DNA of 6,276 nt from Candidatus Saccharicenans sp. (GCA_024653405.1 JANLGB010000012.1:13060-19335), one strand, 5' to 3'; positions 1 through 6,276 are shown, counted from the stretch's first letter. A program made the numbers and translations. Notes: a model not told the origin generated them from the sequence alone.

Positions 1-518
1 GAGATGAGGAAAATGAATACACCGGTGCTGTAATCTGGCTCCAGCAGGATGACCAGGATAAACATAAGCACCACTGCTACCGGAACCATGAGGGTTTTCC
101 AGTGGTTGATAGTCTCGGCCCTGCGGTAACAGTAGTTGGCCAGGAACAGAACCAGGATGACTTTGGCCAGTTCCGAGGGCTGGAAACGAACCCCGAAGAA
201 CTGCACCCAGCGGTGGGCATTGGCCGCCGGTGGCATCACCAGGCACAGTACCAGCAGGACAAAGGTCAGGGCCGTGGCCAGGTAGATAAACCTGGTCATG
301 GTGAAGAAGGGAGTCCGGATGGAGGCCACGATTAAGAGCAGCACCAGGCCGAACCCGGCAGCCAGGATCTGATTGGTCAGGAAGTAAAAACTCTGTCTGT
401 ATTTTTCTCCGGCCAGGATGGCGGAAGAGCTGAAGACCATGATGATGCCCAGGATGAGGAGCAGCAGAGTGTTCAGCAGCAACACCTTGTCAAAAGCAAA
501 TCTCTTAAAAGCTTCCAT
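1..518 (-). CDS. ftsW: FtsW, septal peptidoglycan glycosyltransferase (SEDS family), N-terminal part
   Basis: This is the first 172 codons of a SEDS-family membrane protein; the gene runs off the left edge. FtsW polymerises lipid II into glycan strands at the septum together with FtsI. My translation shows a short cytoplasmic N-terminus (residues 1-10) and hydrophobic segments near 11-30, 45-66, 76-95, 116-130 and 143-160. Family marks are MVFSSSAILA (27-36), HRW (102-104), FQPSELAK (112-119) and EPDYSTG (160-166). The last corresponds to the usual (Q/E)PDxGT motif. The catalytic Asp of the large extracellular loop lies outside the window. The ATG shares its A with the murD stop (TGATG), and purine-rich AGGAAGAAGGG lies just upstream inside murD. 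The paralogue RodA cannot be excluded by motif alone, but the position after murD argues for FtsW. Confidence 0.95.
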   Translation of the reverse strand, partial: MEAFKRFAFDKVLLLNTLLLLILGIIMVFSSSAILAGEKYRQSFYFLTNQILAAGFGLVLLLIVASIRTPFFTMTRFIYLATALTFVLLVLCLVMPPAANAHRWVQFFGVRFQPSELAKVILVLFLANYCYRRAETINHWKTLMVPVAVVLMFILVILLEPDYSTGVFIFLI

Positions 519-1888
519 CAGCCCTTCTTCCTGGAGGCCAGTTTCCTGGCCAGGTAATTGACCTCTTTCTTGAACAGCCGGCCCCGTTCCTCAAAATTCC
601 TGAACATGTCCCAGGAAGTGCAGGCCGGGGCCAGCAGGACCACATCTCCCGGCCGGGCCGCCTGGTAAGCCTTTTCCACCAGCTCTCGGAAGCTGGCTGC
701 TTCTTCCAGGGGAAAGGCTCCGGCCAGGGCCTTCTTAATTTTTTCCCGGGCTTCACCGATTAAAAGAATTTTCCTGACTCTGTTTTTTAACGCGCGACGC
801 AGGGGGGAGAAATCTCCCCCCTTGTCGCGCCCCCCGAGGATTAGGACGATTGGACGGGAGTAGGACTGAACAGCTTTAACAGTGGCAGCCACAGTCGTAG
901 CTTTGGAGTCGTTCACGAACAGGACTCGGTTTATGGTTCGGACTTCTTCCAGTCGGTGTTCTAACCCCCTGAAGTCTCTGATGGTCTGCCGGATGGCCGG
1001 CAGACTCGCACCGGCCAGTCGGGAAGCAACAACAGCAGCCATGACGTTTTCCAGGTTGTGCACCCCTCTCAGCTTGATGTCCTTGGTTTTTATAACCGGA
1101 AGTTCTTCCTCAAGCTTCAACCAGATTGTTGAGTTCTTGAGGTAGCAACCCCGGGGTACTTTATGCTTTCGGCTGAAAGCATAGAGTTCTGATTTTTTCT
1201 GACGGTTCCAGGTCCAGAGAACCGGGTCGTCGCGGTTGAGGATGGCGGCATCGCCGAGTTGCTGCTGGTCAAATAGCTTTTTCTTGGCCCGGATGTAATT
1301 TTCCATGGTCTGGTGCCAGTCCAGGTGGTTGGGCGAAATGTTCAGGAAAACGGCGATGTCCGTCCGGAATTTTTCGGTGAACTCCAGCTGGAAGCTGGAG
1401 ATTTCGGTGACGATAATGTGGTCGGGCCGGCTCTGGTGGACAAAAGATATTAGGGGAGTGCCGATGTTTCCGGTCAGGTGAACCTTGAGACCGCTGTTCT
1501 TGAGGATGCGGTAGATAAGGGTGGTGGTGGTGGATTTGCCGTTGGAGCCGGTGATGCCGACCAGCCGGCAGTTAAGAAACTCGTAGGCCAGCTCTATTTC
1601 TGAAATTACCTTAACCCCCCTGTTCCGGGCTTCCAGTATTTCCGGCAGGGGAGGCACTCCCGGGCTGACCACGATCAGGTCGGCCGCCAGGAAAAGTTCC
1701 GGTCGGTGTTGTCCGAGGTCAAACTCCACTCCTTTTTTCCGGTAGTCTTCGACCTTTTCTAACTGGTTTTCGGGTTTCTTATCGCTGACCGTCAGCCTGG
1801 CCACTTCTTTTTCCAGGAGAAAATCGCAGAGGGCCTGTCCGGTTCGGGCGAAGCCCACAACCAGGACTTTCTTATTCTTCAGTTCCAT
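518..1888 (-). CDS. murD: MurD, UDP-N-acetylmuramoyl-L-alanine--D-glutamate ligase
   Basis: This cytoplasmic ATP-dependent ligase adds D-glutamate to UDP-MurNAc-L-Ala. It is complete at 456 residues, slightly longer than E. coli MurD (about 438). The N-terminal Rossmann-like UDP-binding domain starts with VLVVGFARTG (8-17). The central ATPase domain has the P-loop GITGSNGKSTTT (111-122), TEISSFQLE (161-169), NISPNHLDWH (183-192) and AKKKLF (201-206), whose first Lys (202) aligns with the carbamylated Lys. The C-terminal domain has NDSKATT (326-332), GGRDKGGDF (352-360) and PACTSWDMFRNFEERG (421-436). The family usually has a Phe or Leu in place of this Trp. The ATG lies two bases after the mraY TAA, with GAGG five bases upstream (1894-1897). 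Its stop overlaps the ftsW start by one base. Three inverted repeats lie inside the coding sequence. Confidence 0.98.
   Translation of the reverse strand: MELKNKKVLVVGFARTGQALCDFLLEKEVARLTVSDKKPENQLEKVEDYRKKGVEFDLGQHRPELFLAADLIVVSPGVPPLPEILEARNRGVKVISEIELAYEFLNCRLVGITGSNGKSTTTTLIYRILKNSGLKVHLTGNIGTPLISFVHQSRPDHIIVTEISSFQLEFTEKFRTDIAVFLNISPNHLDWHQTMENYIRAKKKLFDQQQLGDAAILNRDDPVLWTWNRQKKSELYAFSRKHKVPRGCYLKNSTIWLKLEEELPVIKTKDIKLRGVHNLENVMAAVVASRLAGASLPAIRQTIRDFRGLEHRLEEVRTINRVLFVNDSKATTVAATVKAVQSYSRPIVLILGGRDKGGDFSPLRRALKNRVRKILLIGEAREKIKKALAGAFPLEEAASFRELVEKAYQAARPGDVVLLAPACTSWDMFRNFEERGRLFKKEVNYLARKLASRKKG
792..830. repeat. Interrupted inverted repeat inside murD
   Basis: Bases 792-798 pair with 824-830 (7 pairs) and 802-810 pair with 813-821 (9 pairs). 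They are separated by a small internal bulge (GCA against TT) and closed by a very short loop. The segment encodes MurD residues around GGRDKGGDFSPLRR. In the murD mRNA the hairpin is followed by an A-run, not a U-run, so it is not an intrinsic terminator. Confidence 0.75.
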
Positions 1889-1890
1889 CT

Positions 1891-2979
1891 TTACCTCAAC
1901 TTCAGGGTGGTCAGACTGAACAGGGCGAAAATGATGCCGATTATCCAGAAGCGGATGACCACTTTTTCTTCCGGCCAGCCGACCAGCTCAAAATGATGGT
2001 GGAGCGGGGCCATGCGGAAAATTCTCTTGCTGCCGGTGAGTTTGAAGTAGGAGACCTGGAGTATGACCGACAGGGCTTCCAGGATGAAAACACCGGCCAC
2101 GGTAAACAGCAAGAATTCCTGCTTGATCAGGATGGCGATGAGGCCCAGGGTCCCGCCCAGCGATAGGGCCCCGACATCGCCCATGAAAATTTCAGCCGGG
2201 TGACAGTTGAACCAGAGAAAACCCAGACAGGCTCCGGACAGAGCTCCGACGAAGACCGTCAGCTCGGCCGCCGGTGGCACTCGCAGGATGTTCAAATACT
2301 GGGACCAGACGGCGTGTCCGGCCACATAGGTCAGGGCCGTCAGGGCCACTGAAGCAATCAAGGTCAAGCCAATGGCCAGACCGTCCAGACCGTCGGCCAG
2401 GTTGACCGAGTTGGACGACCCGACCAGGATGAACAGGATCCACGGCAAGTAGAGCCAGCCGAGGTAAGGAGTCCATTCTTTGAAGAAGGGGAAGGTCAGG
2501 TTAAGGCTGAACTGGCCCTTGTGTCCGATCAGCACCAGGACCAGGGCCAGGATGGCGGCCACCAGGAATTGTAGCACCAGCTTCTGAGCCGGCCGCAGAC
2601 CGAGTGAGCGCCGGGAACGGTACTTGATCAAATCATCGGTCAGGCCGATAGCTCCGAAGAAGAGCATCCCGCCCATGGCCAGCCAGACGTAGATATTTTC
2701 CAGGTTGCCCCAGAGCAGGGTAGAGACCAGGGTGGCCCCGATGATCATCAGCCCGCCCATGGAAGGGGTTCCTTTTTTATTCAGGTGGCTGGCTGGCCCC
2801 TCCTCTCTTATTTCCTGGCCAACCTGGTGTTTTTTAAGAAACCTGATGAACAGTGGGGTCAGGAGGAACATCAGCAGCAGGGCGGTAATTCCACTGAGAG
2901 CCGTCCTGACAGTAATGTAGCGGAAGACATTAAAGAAAAAGTAATATTCCCGCAACGGTACCAGCAACCAGTACAGCAC
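1891..2979 (-). CDS. mraY: MraY, phospho-N-acetylmuramoyl-pentapeptide-transferase
   Basis: This integral membrane enzyme transfers phospho-MurNAc-pentapeptide from UDP to undecaprenyl phosphate, forming lipid I on the cytoplasmic face. The 362 residues match the family size (E. coli 360). The sequence is rich in hydrophobic segments, consistent with the ten helices of the family. Motifs: NVFRYITVRT (17-26), KKGTPSMGG (68-76), the Asp pair in GLTDDLIK (112-119, D115 and D116), SVNLADGLDGL (191-201), FMGDVGALSLGG (265-276, D268 matching the third catalytic Asp) and APLHHHFEL (324-332). I chose the GTG at 2977-2979. It follows the murF stop by one base, has GGGAGG six bases upstream, and gives the usual N-terminus (M)LYWLLVPL. 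An upstream ATG at 3013-3015 would add 12 residues that do not look like the family and would overlap murF. Confidence 0.98.
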   Translation of the reverse strand: MLYWLLVPLREYYFFFNVFRYITVRTALSGITALLLMFLLTPLFIRFLKKHQVGQEIREEGPASHLNKKGTPSMGGLMIIGATLVSTLLWGNLENIYVWLAMGGMLFFGAIGLTDDLIKYRSRRSLGLRPAQKLVLQFLVAAILALVLVLIGHKGQFSLNLTFPFFKEWTPYLGWLYLPWILFILVGSSNSVNLADGLDGLAIGLTLIASVALTALTYVAGHAVWSQYLNILRVPPAAELTVFVGALSGACLGFLWFNCHPAEIFMGDVGALSLGGTLGLIAILIKQEFLLFTVAGVFILEALSVILQVSYFKLTGSKRIFRMAPLHHHFELVGWPEEKVVIRFWIIGIIFALFSLTTLKLR

Positions 2980-2980
2980 C

Positions 2981-4369
2981 TCAATCCTCCCTGTCTTTGG
3001 CCAAAATGGCCACAATTTTATCCAGAGCCAGGGCGTGCGAGCCTTTAATCAGAACCAGGTCCCCGGGTCGCAGGGCTGTCTTGAGCCAGGCGGTGGCTTC
3101 TTCGGCCCCGTCGAAGGAATGAGCCGAGGCGGCTTCAAAACCCCTTTCCAGAGCCCCGGACACCATCTCCCTGGCTTTCTGGCCGATGGTCACCAGGATA
3201 TCCCAGCCATATTGCGGGATGGTCTGGCCCACCTCCCGGTGAAAAGCGAGTTCCTCCGGCCCCAGCTCCAGCATGTCGCCCAGGACGGCTATTTTCCTGG
3301 CGGCTGGAACCTGGCTCAGGCTTTCGAGCACCAGCCTCAGGGCCAGCGGATTGGAATTATAAGAATCATCGTAAATTATGATTCCATTCTTTAATTTGAG
3401 GAGCTGCCCGCGGTGTTCAATCTGGGGCAGGTCATTGAGGGCCGGGAGCAGCTGTTCCAGATTTAGTCCGAAAGAATGAGCCACGGCGCAAGCCGCCAGG
3501 AGGTTGGAAACCAGGGCCCGGTTGAGAAAAGGCACCCTGACTCCGGCCTTTTCCTTTCCCATAACCAGGTTAAAGCTGAGCCCTTCAAGACCCAGGGGCC
3601 TGAGGTTATAGGCCCGGACTGAACAGTCCTGGCTGAAGCCATAGAAGAGCACCCGGCCTCCCGGCCACTCCGAAGCCATTTTCCTCAGCCGGGGGTCGTC
3701 TCCGTTGAGCACAGCCGGGGCTCCCGGCCGGGCACCTTCCAGGATTTCCCTTTTGGCCAGGGCAATCTCGTCCAGGTCCCTGAAAAATTCCAGGTGGACC
3801 GGGGCGATGGCCGTTATCACAGCTACATCGGGTGGCGCGATGGCCGTCAGTTTACTGATTTCTCCTCGCCGGTTCATGCCCATTTCCAGCACGGCAATTT
3901 CCTGGGACCCGTCTAGCGACAGGATGGAAATGGGAACGCCGATCTGATTGTTAAAATTGCCCGGTGATTTCAGCACCCTGAATTTTTCTGATAGCAGCCG
4001 GGCGGTGAATTCCTTGGTGGAGGTTTTCCCGACGCTGCCGGTTATGCCCACAATCTTGAGCGGCTGGCGTTCGAGCAGTCTGGTGGCCAGAGTCTGCAGG
4101 GCAGCCAGGGTGTCATCAACCTTAAGAAGGCCGAAATCGGGCGGCAGTCCCTTTATATCTTCAGAAATGCAGGCAGCGGCCGCACCTCTTTGGTAAGCGT
4201 CATGGACGAAATCGTGACCATCTCTCTTGTCTTTCAAGGCAAAAAACAGGGCCCCCGGAGCAGCCTGCCTGGAATCGAAAATATAGGACAGGATGAGAGT
4301 CTCCGGCCGACCCTGGAGCAGGCGTCCACCGGTCAGCCTAGCTATCTCTCCCAGGAATAATCCCTTCAT
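2981..4369 (-). CDS. murF: MurF, UDP-N-acetylmuramoyl-tripeptide--D-alanyl-D-alanine ligase
   Basis: This cytoplasmic ATP-dependent ligase adds the D-Ala-D-Ala dipeptide to UDP-MurNAc-tripeptide, completing the pentapeptide used by MraY. It has 462 residues (E. coli 452). The N-terminal domain has FDSRQAAPGALFFAL (31-45) and DGHDF (50-54). The ATPase domain has the P-loop GITGSVGKTSTKE (108-120), SPGNFNNQIGVP (135-146), EMGMNRRGEI (162-171) and AKREIL (205-210). The C-terminal domain has YDDSYNSNP (333-341), LGDMLELG (363-370) and KGSHALALD (442-450), where most homologues have KGSR. I chose the ATG at 4367-4369. It lies one base after the murE TAG, with GGAG ten bases upstream (4380-4383), and begins MKGLFLGEIARLTGG, the family-type N-terminus. 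The reading frame extends to an ATG at 4489, but that would overlap murE by about 119 bases with an unrelated basic leader. Confidence 0.97.
   Translation of the reverse strand: MKGLFLGEIARLTGGRLLQGRPETLILSYIFDSRQAAPGALFFALKDKRDGHDFVHDAYQRGAAAACISEDIKGLPPDFGLLKVDDTLAALQTLATRLLERQPLKIVGITGSVGKTSTKEFTARLLSEKFRVLKSPGNFNNQIGVPISILSLDGSQEIAVLEMGMNRRGEISKLTAIAPPDVAVITAIAPVHLEFFRDLDEIALAKREILEGARPGAPAVLNGDDPRLRKMASEWPGGRVLFYGFSQDCSVRAYNLRPLGLEGLSFNLVMGKEKAGVRVPFLNRALVSNLLAACAVAHSFGLNLEQLLPALNDLPQIEHRGQLLKLKNGIIIYDDSYNSNPLALRLVLESLSQVPAARKIAVLGDMLELGPEELAFHREVGQTIPQYGWDILVTIGQKAREMVSGALERGFEAASAHSFDGAEEATAWLKTALRPGDLVLIKGSHALALDKIVAILAKDRED
2986..2991 (-). promoter_or_regulatory. Ribosome binding site of mraY
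   Basis: On the minus strand this reads GGGAGG, six bases before the GTG codon and inside the end of murF. It is the strongest Shine-Dalgarno match at any junction in the window. It decides the mraY start in favour of the GTG at 2979 over the upstream ATG at 3015. Confidence 0.85.
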
Positions 4370-4370
4370 C

Positions 4371-5849
4371 CTATTTTTTCTCCGATTTCTTTTCCAGGCT
4401 GTCCAGGATTTCTCTGGCGGTTTCGACATCGCTGAAGGGCACCGAGCGGTCCTTGAAGACCTGGTAGCTTTCGTGACCCTTACCGGCAAGGACTACCCAG
4501 TCGCCTTTCCTGGCCATGACCAGGGCGGCTTCGATAGCCCGCCGGCGGTCGACGATTTTCTCGTAATTGCTGTAGCCGGCCCGGTGAAAACCCTGTTCTA
4601 TTTCAGCGATTATCTTTTCCGGTTCCTCGGACCGGGGATTGTCGGAAGTGATAATGGTCCAGTCAGCCAGCCTGGCTGCCACCTCTCCCATCCGCGGGCG
4701 TTTCAGCCGGTCCCGGTCGCCGCCGCAGCCAAAGACCAGGATGACTTTTTTGGGATTGAGACTGCGCACCGCCTGGAGCAGATTTTCCAGCGAAGCGTCG
4801 GTATGGGCATAATCGACTATGACCTTTATTCCCAGGCCGTTGGGCACATTCTCAAAGCGACCCGGCACGTTCTTGATGGCCGAGATGCCCCGGACTATGT
4901 CGGGGACCGGAACGGATAGCACCAGGGCGGCTGAGATGGCTGCCAGGAAGTTGTAGAGATTATGCCGGCCGATTAGGCTTGAGGTAAAAGTCAGCCGACC
5001 CAGCGGGGAAGAAACTGTGGCTGTCATGCCCTCGTGGTTGATGCTGAACTTCTCAGCCCGGACGACAGCTTCGGGCTTGAAGCCAAAGCTGATGGTATGC
5101 ATGGGCAATTCGCTCAGCAATTTTTCGCCCCAGGGGTCATCGATGTTGACGATGGAAGCTTGCCGCTTGTGATTCAGGAAAAAGAGCTTTTTCTTGGCCT
5201 CAAAGTAGTTTTCCATAGTCTGGTGATAATCGAGGTGTTCGCTGCTGAGGTTGGTGAAAATGGCCACGTCGAAACCAATCCCCCAGACCCTTTTGAGCTG
5301 GAGGGAGTGAGAAGAAACTTCCATCAGACAGTGGGTGACTCCGTCCTCGACCATCTGTCGCAGGATTTTTTGGATATCGGGCGCTTCGGGCGTGGTCCTC
5401 TCGGCTGAAAACTGGTGCCCCGGCCAGCGGTAGTCCACGGTCCCGATCACTCCCGGCCGGTACCCCGCCGTTTTCAACATTTCTTCCAGAATGTAGGTGA
5501 TGGTGGTTTTACCCTTGGTCCCGGTAACTCCGATGACCTTGAGCTCCGAGGCCGGCTGGCGGTAAAAATTGACAGCTAGCAAGGCCAGGGCTTCCCTGGC
5601 TTCCAGCACCTGGACCCAGGTTTTATCCAGCTCGGGCGGCCGCGGGCGTTCTGAGACTACCGCCGCCGCTCCACGTTCGAGGGCTTCTCCCAGAAAATCA
5701 TGACCGTCCAGCCGCTCCCCCTTAATGGCCACGAAAATGTTTCCCGGTTCCACCTGCCGGGAAGAATAGGCAATTCCGGTAATGTCGGGGTCGCCGCACA
5801 GATACAGGCTAACCACCCGGACTTCCTTCAAAAGTTCTGCCAGCTTCAT
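4371..5849 (-). CDS. murE: MurE, UDP-N-acetylmuramoyl-L-alanyl-D-glutamate--2,6-diaminopimelate ligase
   Basis: This cytoplasmic ATP-dependent ligase adds the third stem-peptide residue. It is complete at 492 residues (E. coli 495). The UDP-binding domain has YSSRQVEPGNIFVAIKG (28-44) and DGHDF (48-52). The ATPase domain has the P-loop GVTGTKGKTT (107-116), ERTTPEAP (150-157), MEVSSHSL (176-183), SSEHLDYH (202-209) and AKKKLF (218-223), whose first Lys (219) aligns with the carbamylated Lys. The C-terminal domain has VDYAHTDASLENLL (345-358), GCGGDRDRLKRPRMG (374-388), DNPR (403-406) and GKGHE (456-460). DNPR together with the Gly and Glu of GKGHE is the known meso-diaminopimelate recognition signature, so I infer that substrate rather than lysine. 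The ATG lies one base after the ftsI TGA. The nearest Shine-Dalgarno match, GGGAG at 5862-5866, is 12 bases away, so coupling to ftsI translation is likely. Confidence 0.98.
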   Translation of the reverse strand: MKLAELLKEVRVVSLYLCGDPDITGIAYSSRQVEPGNIFVAIKGERLDGHDFLGEALERGAAAVVSERPRPPELDKTWVQVLEAREALALLAVNFYRQPASELKVIGVTGTKGKTTITYILEEMLKTAGYRPGVIGTVDYRWPGHQFSAERTTPEAPDIQKILRQMVEDGVTHCLMEVSSHSLQLKRVWGIGFDVAIFTNLSSEHLDYHQTMENYFEAKKKLFFLNHKRQASIVNIDDPWGEKLLSELPMHTISFGFKPEAVVRAEKFSINHEGMTATVSSPLGRLTFTSSLIGRHNLYNFLAAISAALVLSVPVPDIVRGISAIKNVPGRFENVPNGLGIKVIVDYAHTDASLENLLQAVRSLNPKKVILVFGCGGDRDRLKRPRMGEVAARLADWTIITSDNPRSEEPEKIIAEIEQGFHRAGYSNYEKIVDRRRAIEAALVMARKGDWVVLAGKGHESYQVFKDRSVPFSDVETAREILDSLEKKSEKK

Positions 5850-5850
5850 C

Positions 5851-6267
5851 TCAGTCGTGCACTCCCGAGGACAGACTTTCTTTCCGGGCCAGAATCATCC
5901 GGTCGGATACTTTTTCGGGCAGCTGATTCAGGTAAAGGAGGACTTTTCGGGCCACTTCCCGGAAGACCGGGGCGGCCACCTGCCCGCCGTAATGAAACTG
6001 CCCATGCGGTTCATCTATGACTACCATCATGGAAATCAGGGGGTGGTCGGCCGGAACAAACCCGGCAAAGGAAGCTACGTGCCTGGAACTGGAATAGGCT
6101 CTGAGTTCCGGGTCGTATTTCTGGGCGGTGCCGGTTTTACCGGCCAGGACATACCCGGGTAGACCGGCCTCTCTGCCCGTGCCCTTTTCCACCACCTGCC
6201 TCAAGACCAGGTTGACCAATTCCCGGGCGGTTTTCGGGCTGAGTACCGGCTGGCAGCCAGCCGGTAC
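5851..6267 (-). CDS. ftsI: FtsI (PBP3-type) septal transpeptidase, C-terminal fragment
   Basis: This is the last part of a class B penicillin-binding protein, which cross-links septal peptidoglycan in the periplasm with FtsW. The readable frame is about 138 codons. It contains QPVLSPKTARELVNLV at its start, then AGKTGTAQK with the KTGT active-site box (6127-6138), HVASFAGFVPADHP, MMVVIDEP and YGGQVAAPVFREVA, all typical of the transpeptidase domain end. The SxxK and SxN motifs would lie beyond the right edge. The protein stops about 25 residues after the domain, with no PASTA repeats, unlike SpoVD or PBP2x types. A TGA at 6268-6270 closes the frame, but it lies in a perfect palindrome at the window edge and is probably artificial, so true ftsI sequence is trusted only up to about 6255. 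The TTG at 6217-6219 is not a credible start. Confidence 0.93.
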   Translation of the reverse strand, partial: VPAGCQPVLSPKTARELVNLVLRQVVEKGTGREAGLPGYVLAGKTGTAQKYDPELRAYSSSRHVASFAGFVPADHPLISMMVVIDEPHGQFHYGGQVAAPVFREVARKVLLYLNQLPEKVSDRMILARKESLSSGVHD

Positions 6268-6276
6268 TCAGCCCGA
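6234..6276. repeat. Perfect 43-base palindrome at the window end (probable fold-back artefact)
   Basis: Bases 6234-6254 and 6256-6276 are exact reverse complements, with a single A at 6255 as the centre. The inner arm encodes conserved FtsI sequence (QPVLSP). The outer arm adds only its reverse complement and puts a TGA in the ftsI frame. No T-run follows on either strand, so it does not look like a terminator. That the palindrome ends exactly with the sequence points to a read or assembly turn-around rather than a biological element. Confidence 0.9.

Noticed and set aside
505..756. An 83-codon minus-strand frame within the end of murD
   Set aside because: It is out of frame with murD, has an Arg/Trp/Pro-rich composition typical of a shifted reading of a GC-rich gene, and has no independent support.
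782..788. In-frame slippery heptamer A AAA AAC in murD beside the hairpin at 792-830
   Set aside because: The hairpin lies upstream of the heptamer in the mRNA rather than downstream, where a frameshift stimulator should be. A -1 shift would soon meet a stop and remove the conserved MurD C-terminus.
1520..1531. Run of four identical Thr codons in murD
   Set aside because: It encodes the Thr run after the P-loop Lys-Ser, a normal feature of MurD. It is too short to treat as a microsatellite.
4370..4489. Longer MurF start at 4489
   Set aside because: It would add 40 residues overlapping murE, with a composition unlike MurF. The ATG at 4369 has a proper junction, a ribosome binding site and a family N-terminus.
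4293..4919. A 208-codon plus-strand open frame opposite murE and murF
   Set aside because: It lies antisense to two clearly functional genes, shows no recognisable domain, and crosses their junction. It is a by-product of GC-rich codon usage.
5034..5408. Plus-strand open frames opposite murE, such as this one, and similar ones opposite the other genes (102-335, 882-1145, 2785-3048, 5700-6162)
   Set aside because: All are antisense to genes with strong family motifs and have no family resemblance of their own.
6234..6276. The edge palindrome as a transcription terminator or a recombination site
   Set aside because: There is no T-run on either strand. It lies inside conserved ftsI coding sequence and ends exactly at the sequence edge, which fits an artefact better.
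1..6276. Very frequent CCAGG/CCTGG pentamers across the window
   Set aside because: They mostly arise from the abundant CTG leucine codons next to G- or C-ended codons in the minus-strand genes. No spacing pattern suggests a repeat family or regulatory array.

Overview
The window is a compact stretch of a bacterial division and cell wall (dcw) cluster. All genes are on the minus strand. In transcription order (right to left) they are ftsI (3' end only), murE, murF, mraY, murD and ftsW (5' end only). This is the classical order of the cluster. The four central genes are complete, carry their family motifs, and have family-typical lengths of 492, 462, 362 and 456 residues.

The source looks like a diderm, meso-diaminopimelate-type bacterium of moderately high G+C. 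MurE has the DNPR signature for meso-diaminopimelate. The FtsI tail ends shortly after the transpeptidase domain, with no PASTA repeats. The MraY N-terminus resembles that of Gram-negative-type bacteria. I cannot place it further; an Acidobacteriota- or Aminicenantota-like lineage is only a guess from general sequence style.

Layout: 5851-6267 is the ftsI tail with the KTGT box; 4371-5849 is murE; 2981-4369 is murF; 1891-2979 is mraY, starting at GTG; 518-1888 is murD; 1-518 is the start of ftsW. There is no intergenic space. Successive genes are separated by one or two bases, or overlap by one base (TGAGATG, TAGGATG, TGAGGTG, TAAAGATG, TGATG). I see no internal promoter or terminator, so the genes are probably one translationally coupled transcript. 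No stretch over 300 bases lacks a gene.

Together the genes build and use lipid-linked peptidoglycan precursor. MurD adds D-Glu, MurE adds the diamino acid and MurF adds D-Ala-D-Ala to UDP-MurNAc-L-Ala in the cytoplasm. MraY then moves the phospho-MurNAc-pentapeptide onto undecaprenyl phosphate. FtsW polymerises and FtsI cross-links the material at the septum.

The main anomaly is a perfect 43-base palindrome ending exactly at the right edge. It places an in-frame stop in ftsI and is most simply a fold-back sequencing or assembly artefact. I found no sign of an undescribed system. The remaining observations are modest: hairpins inside murD, one short murD/murE segment of high nucleotide similarity, and a few motif variants.
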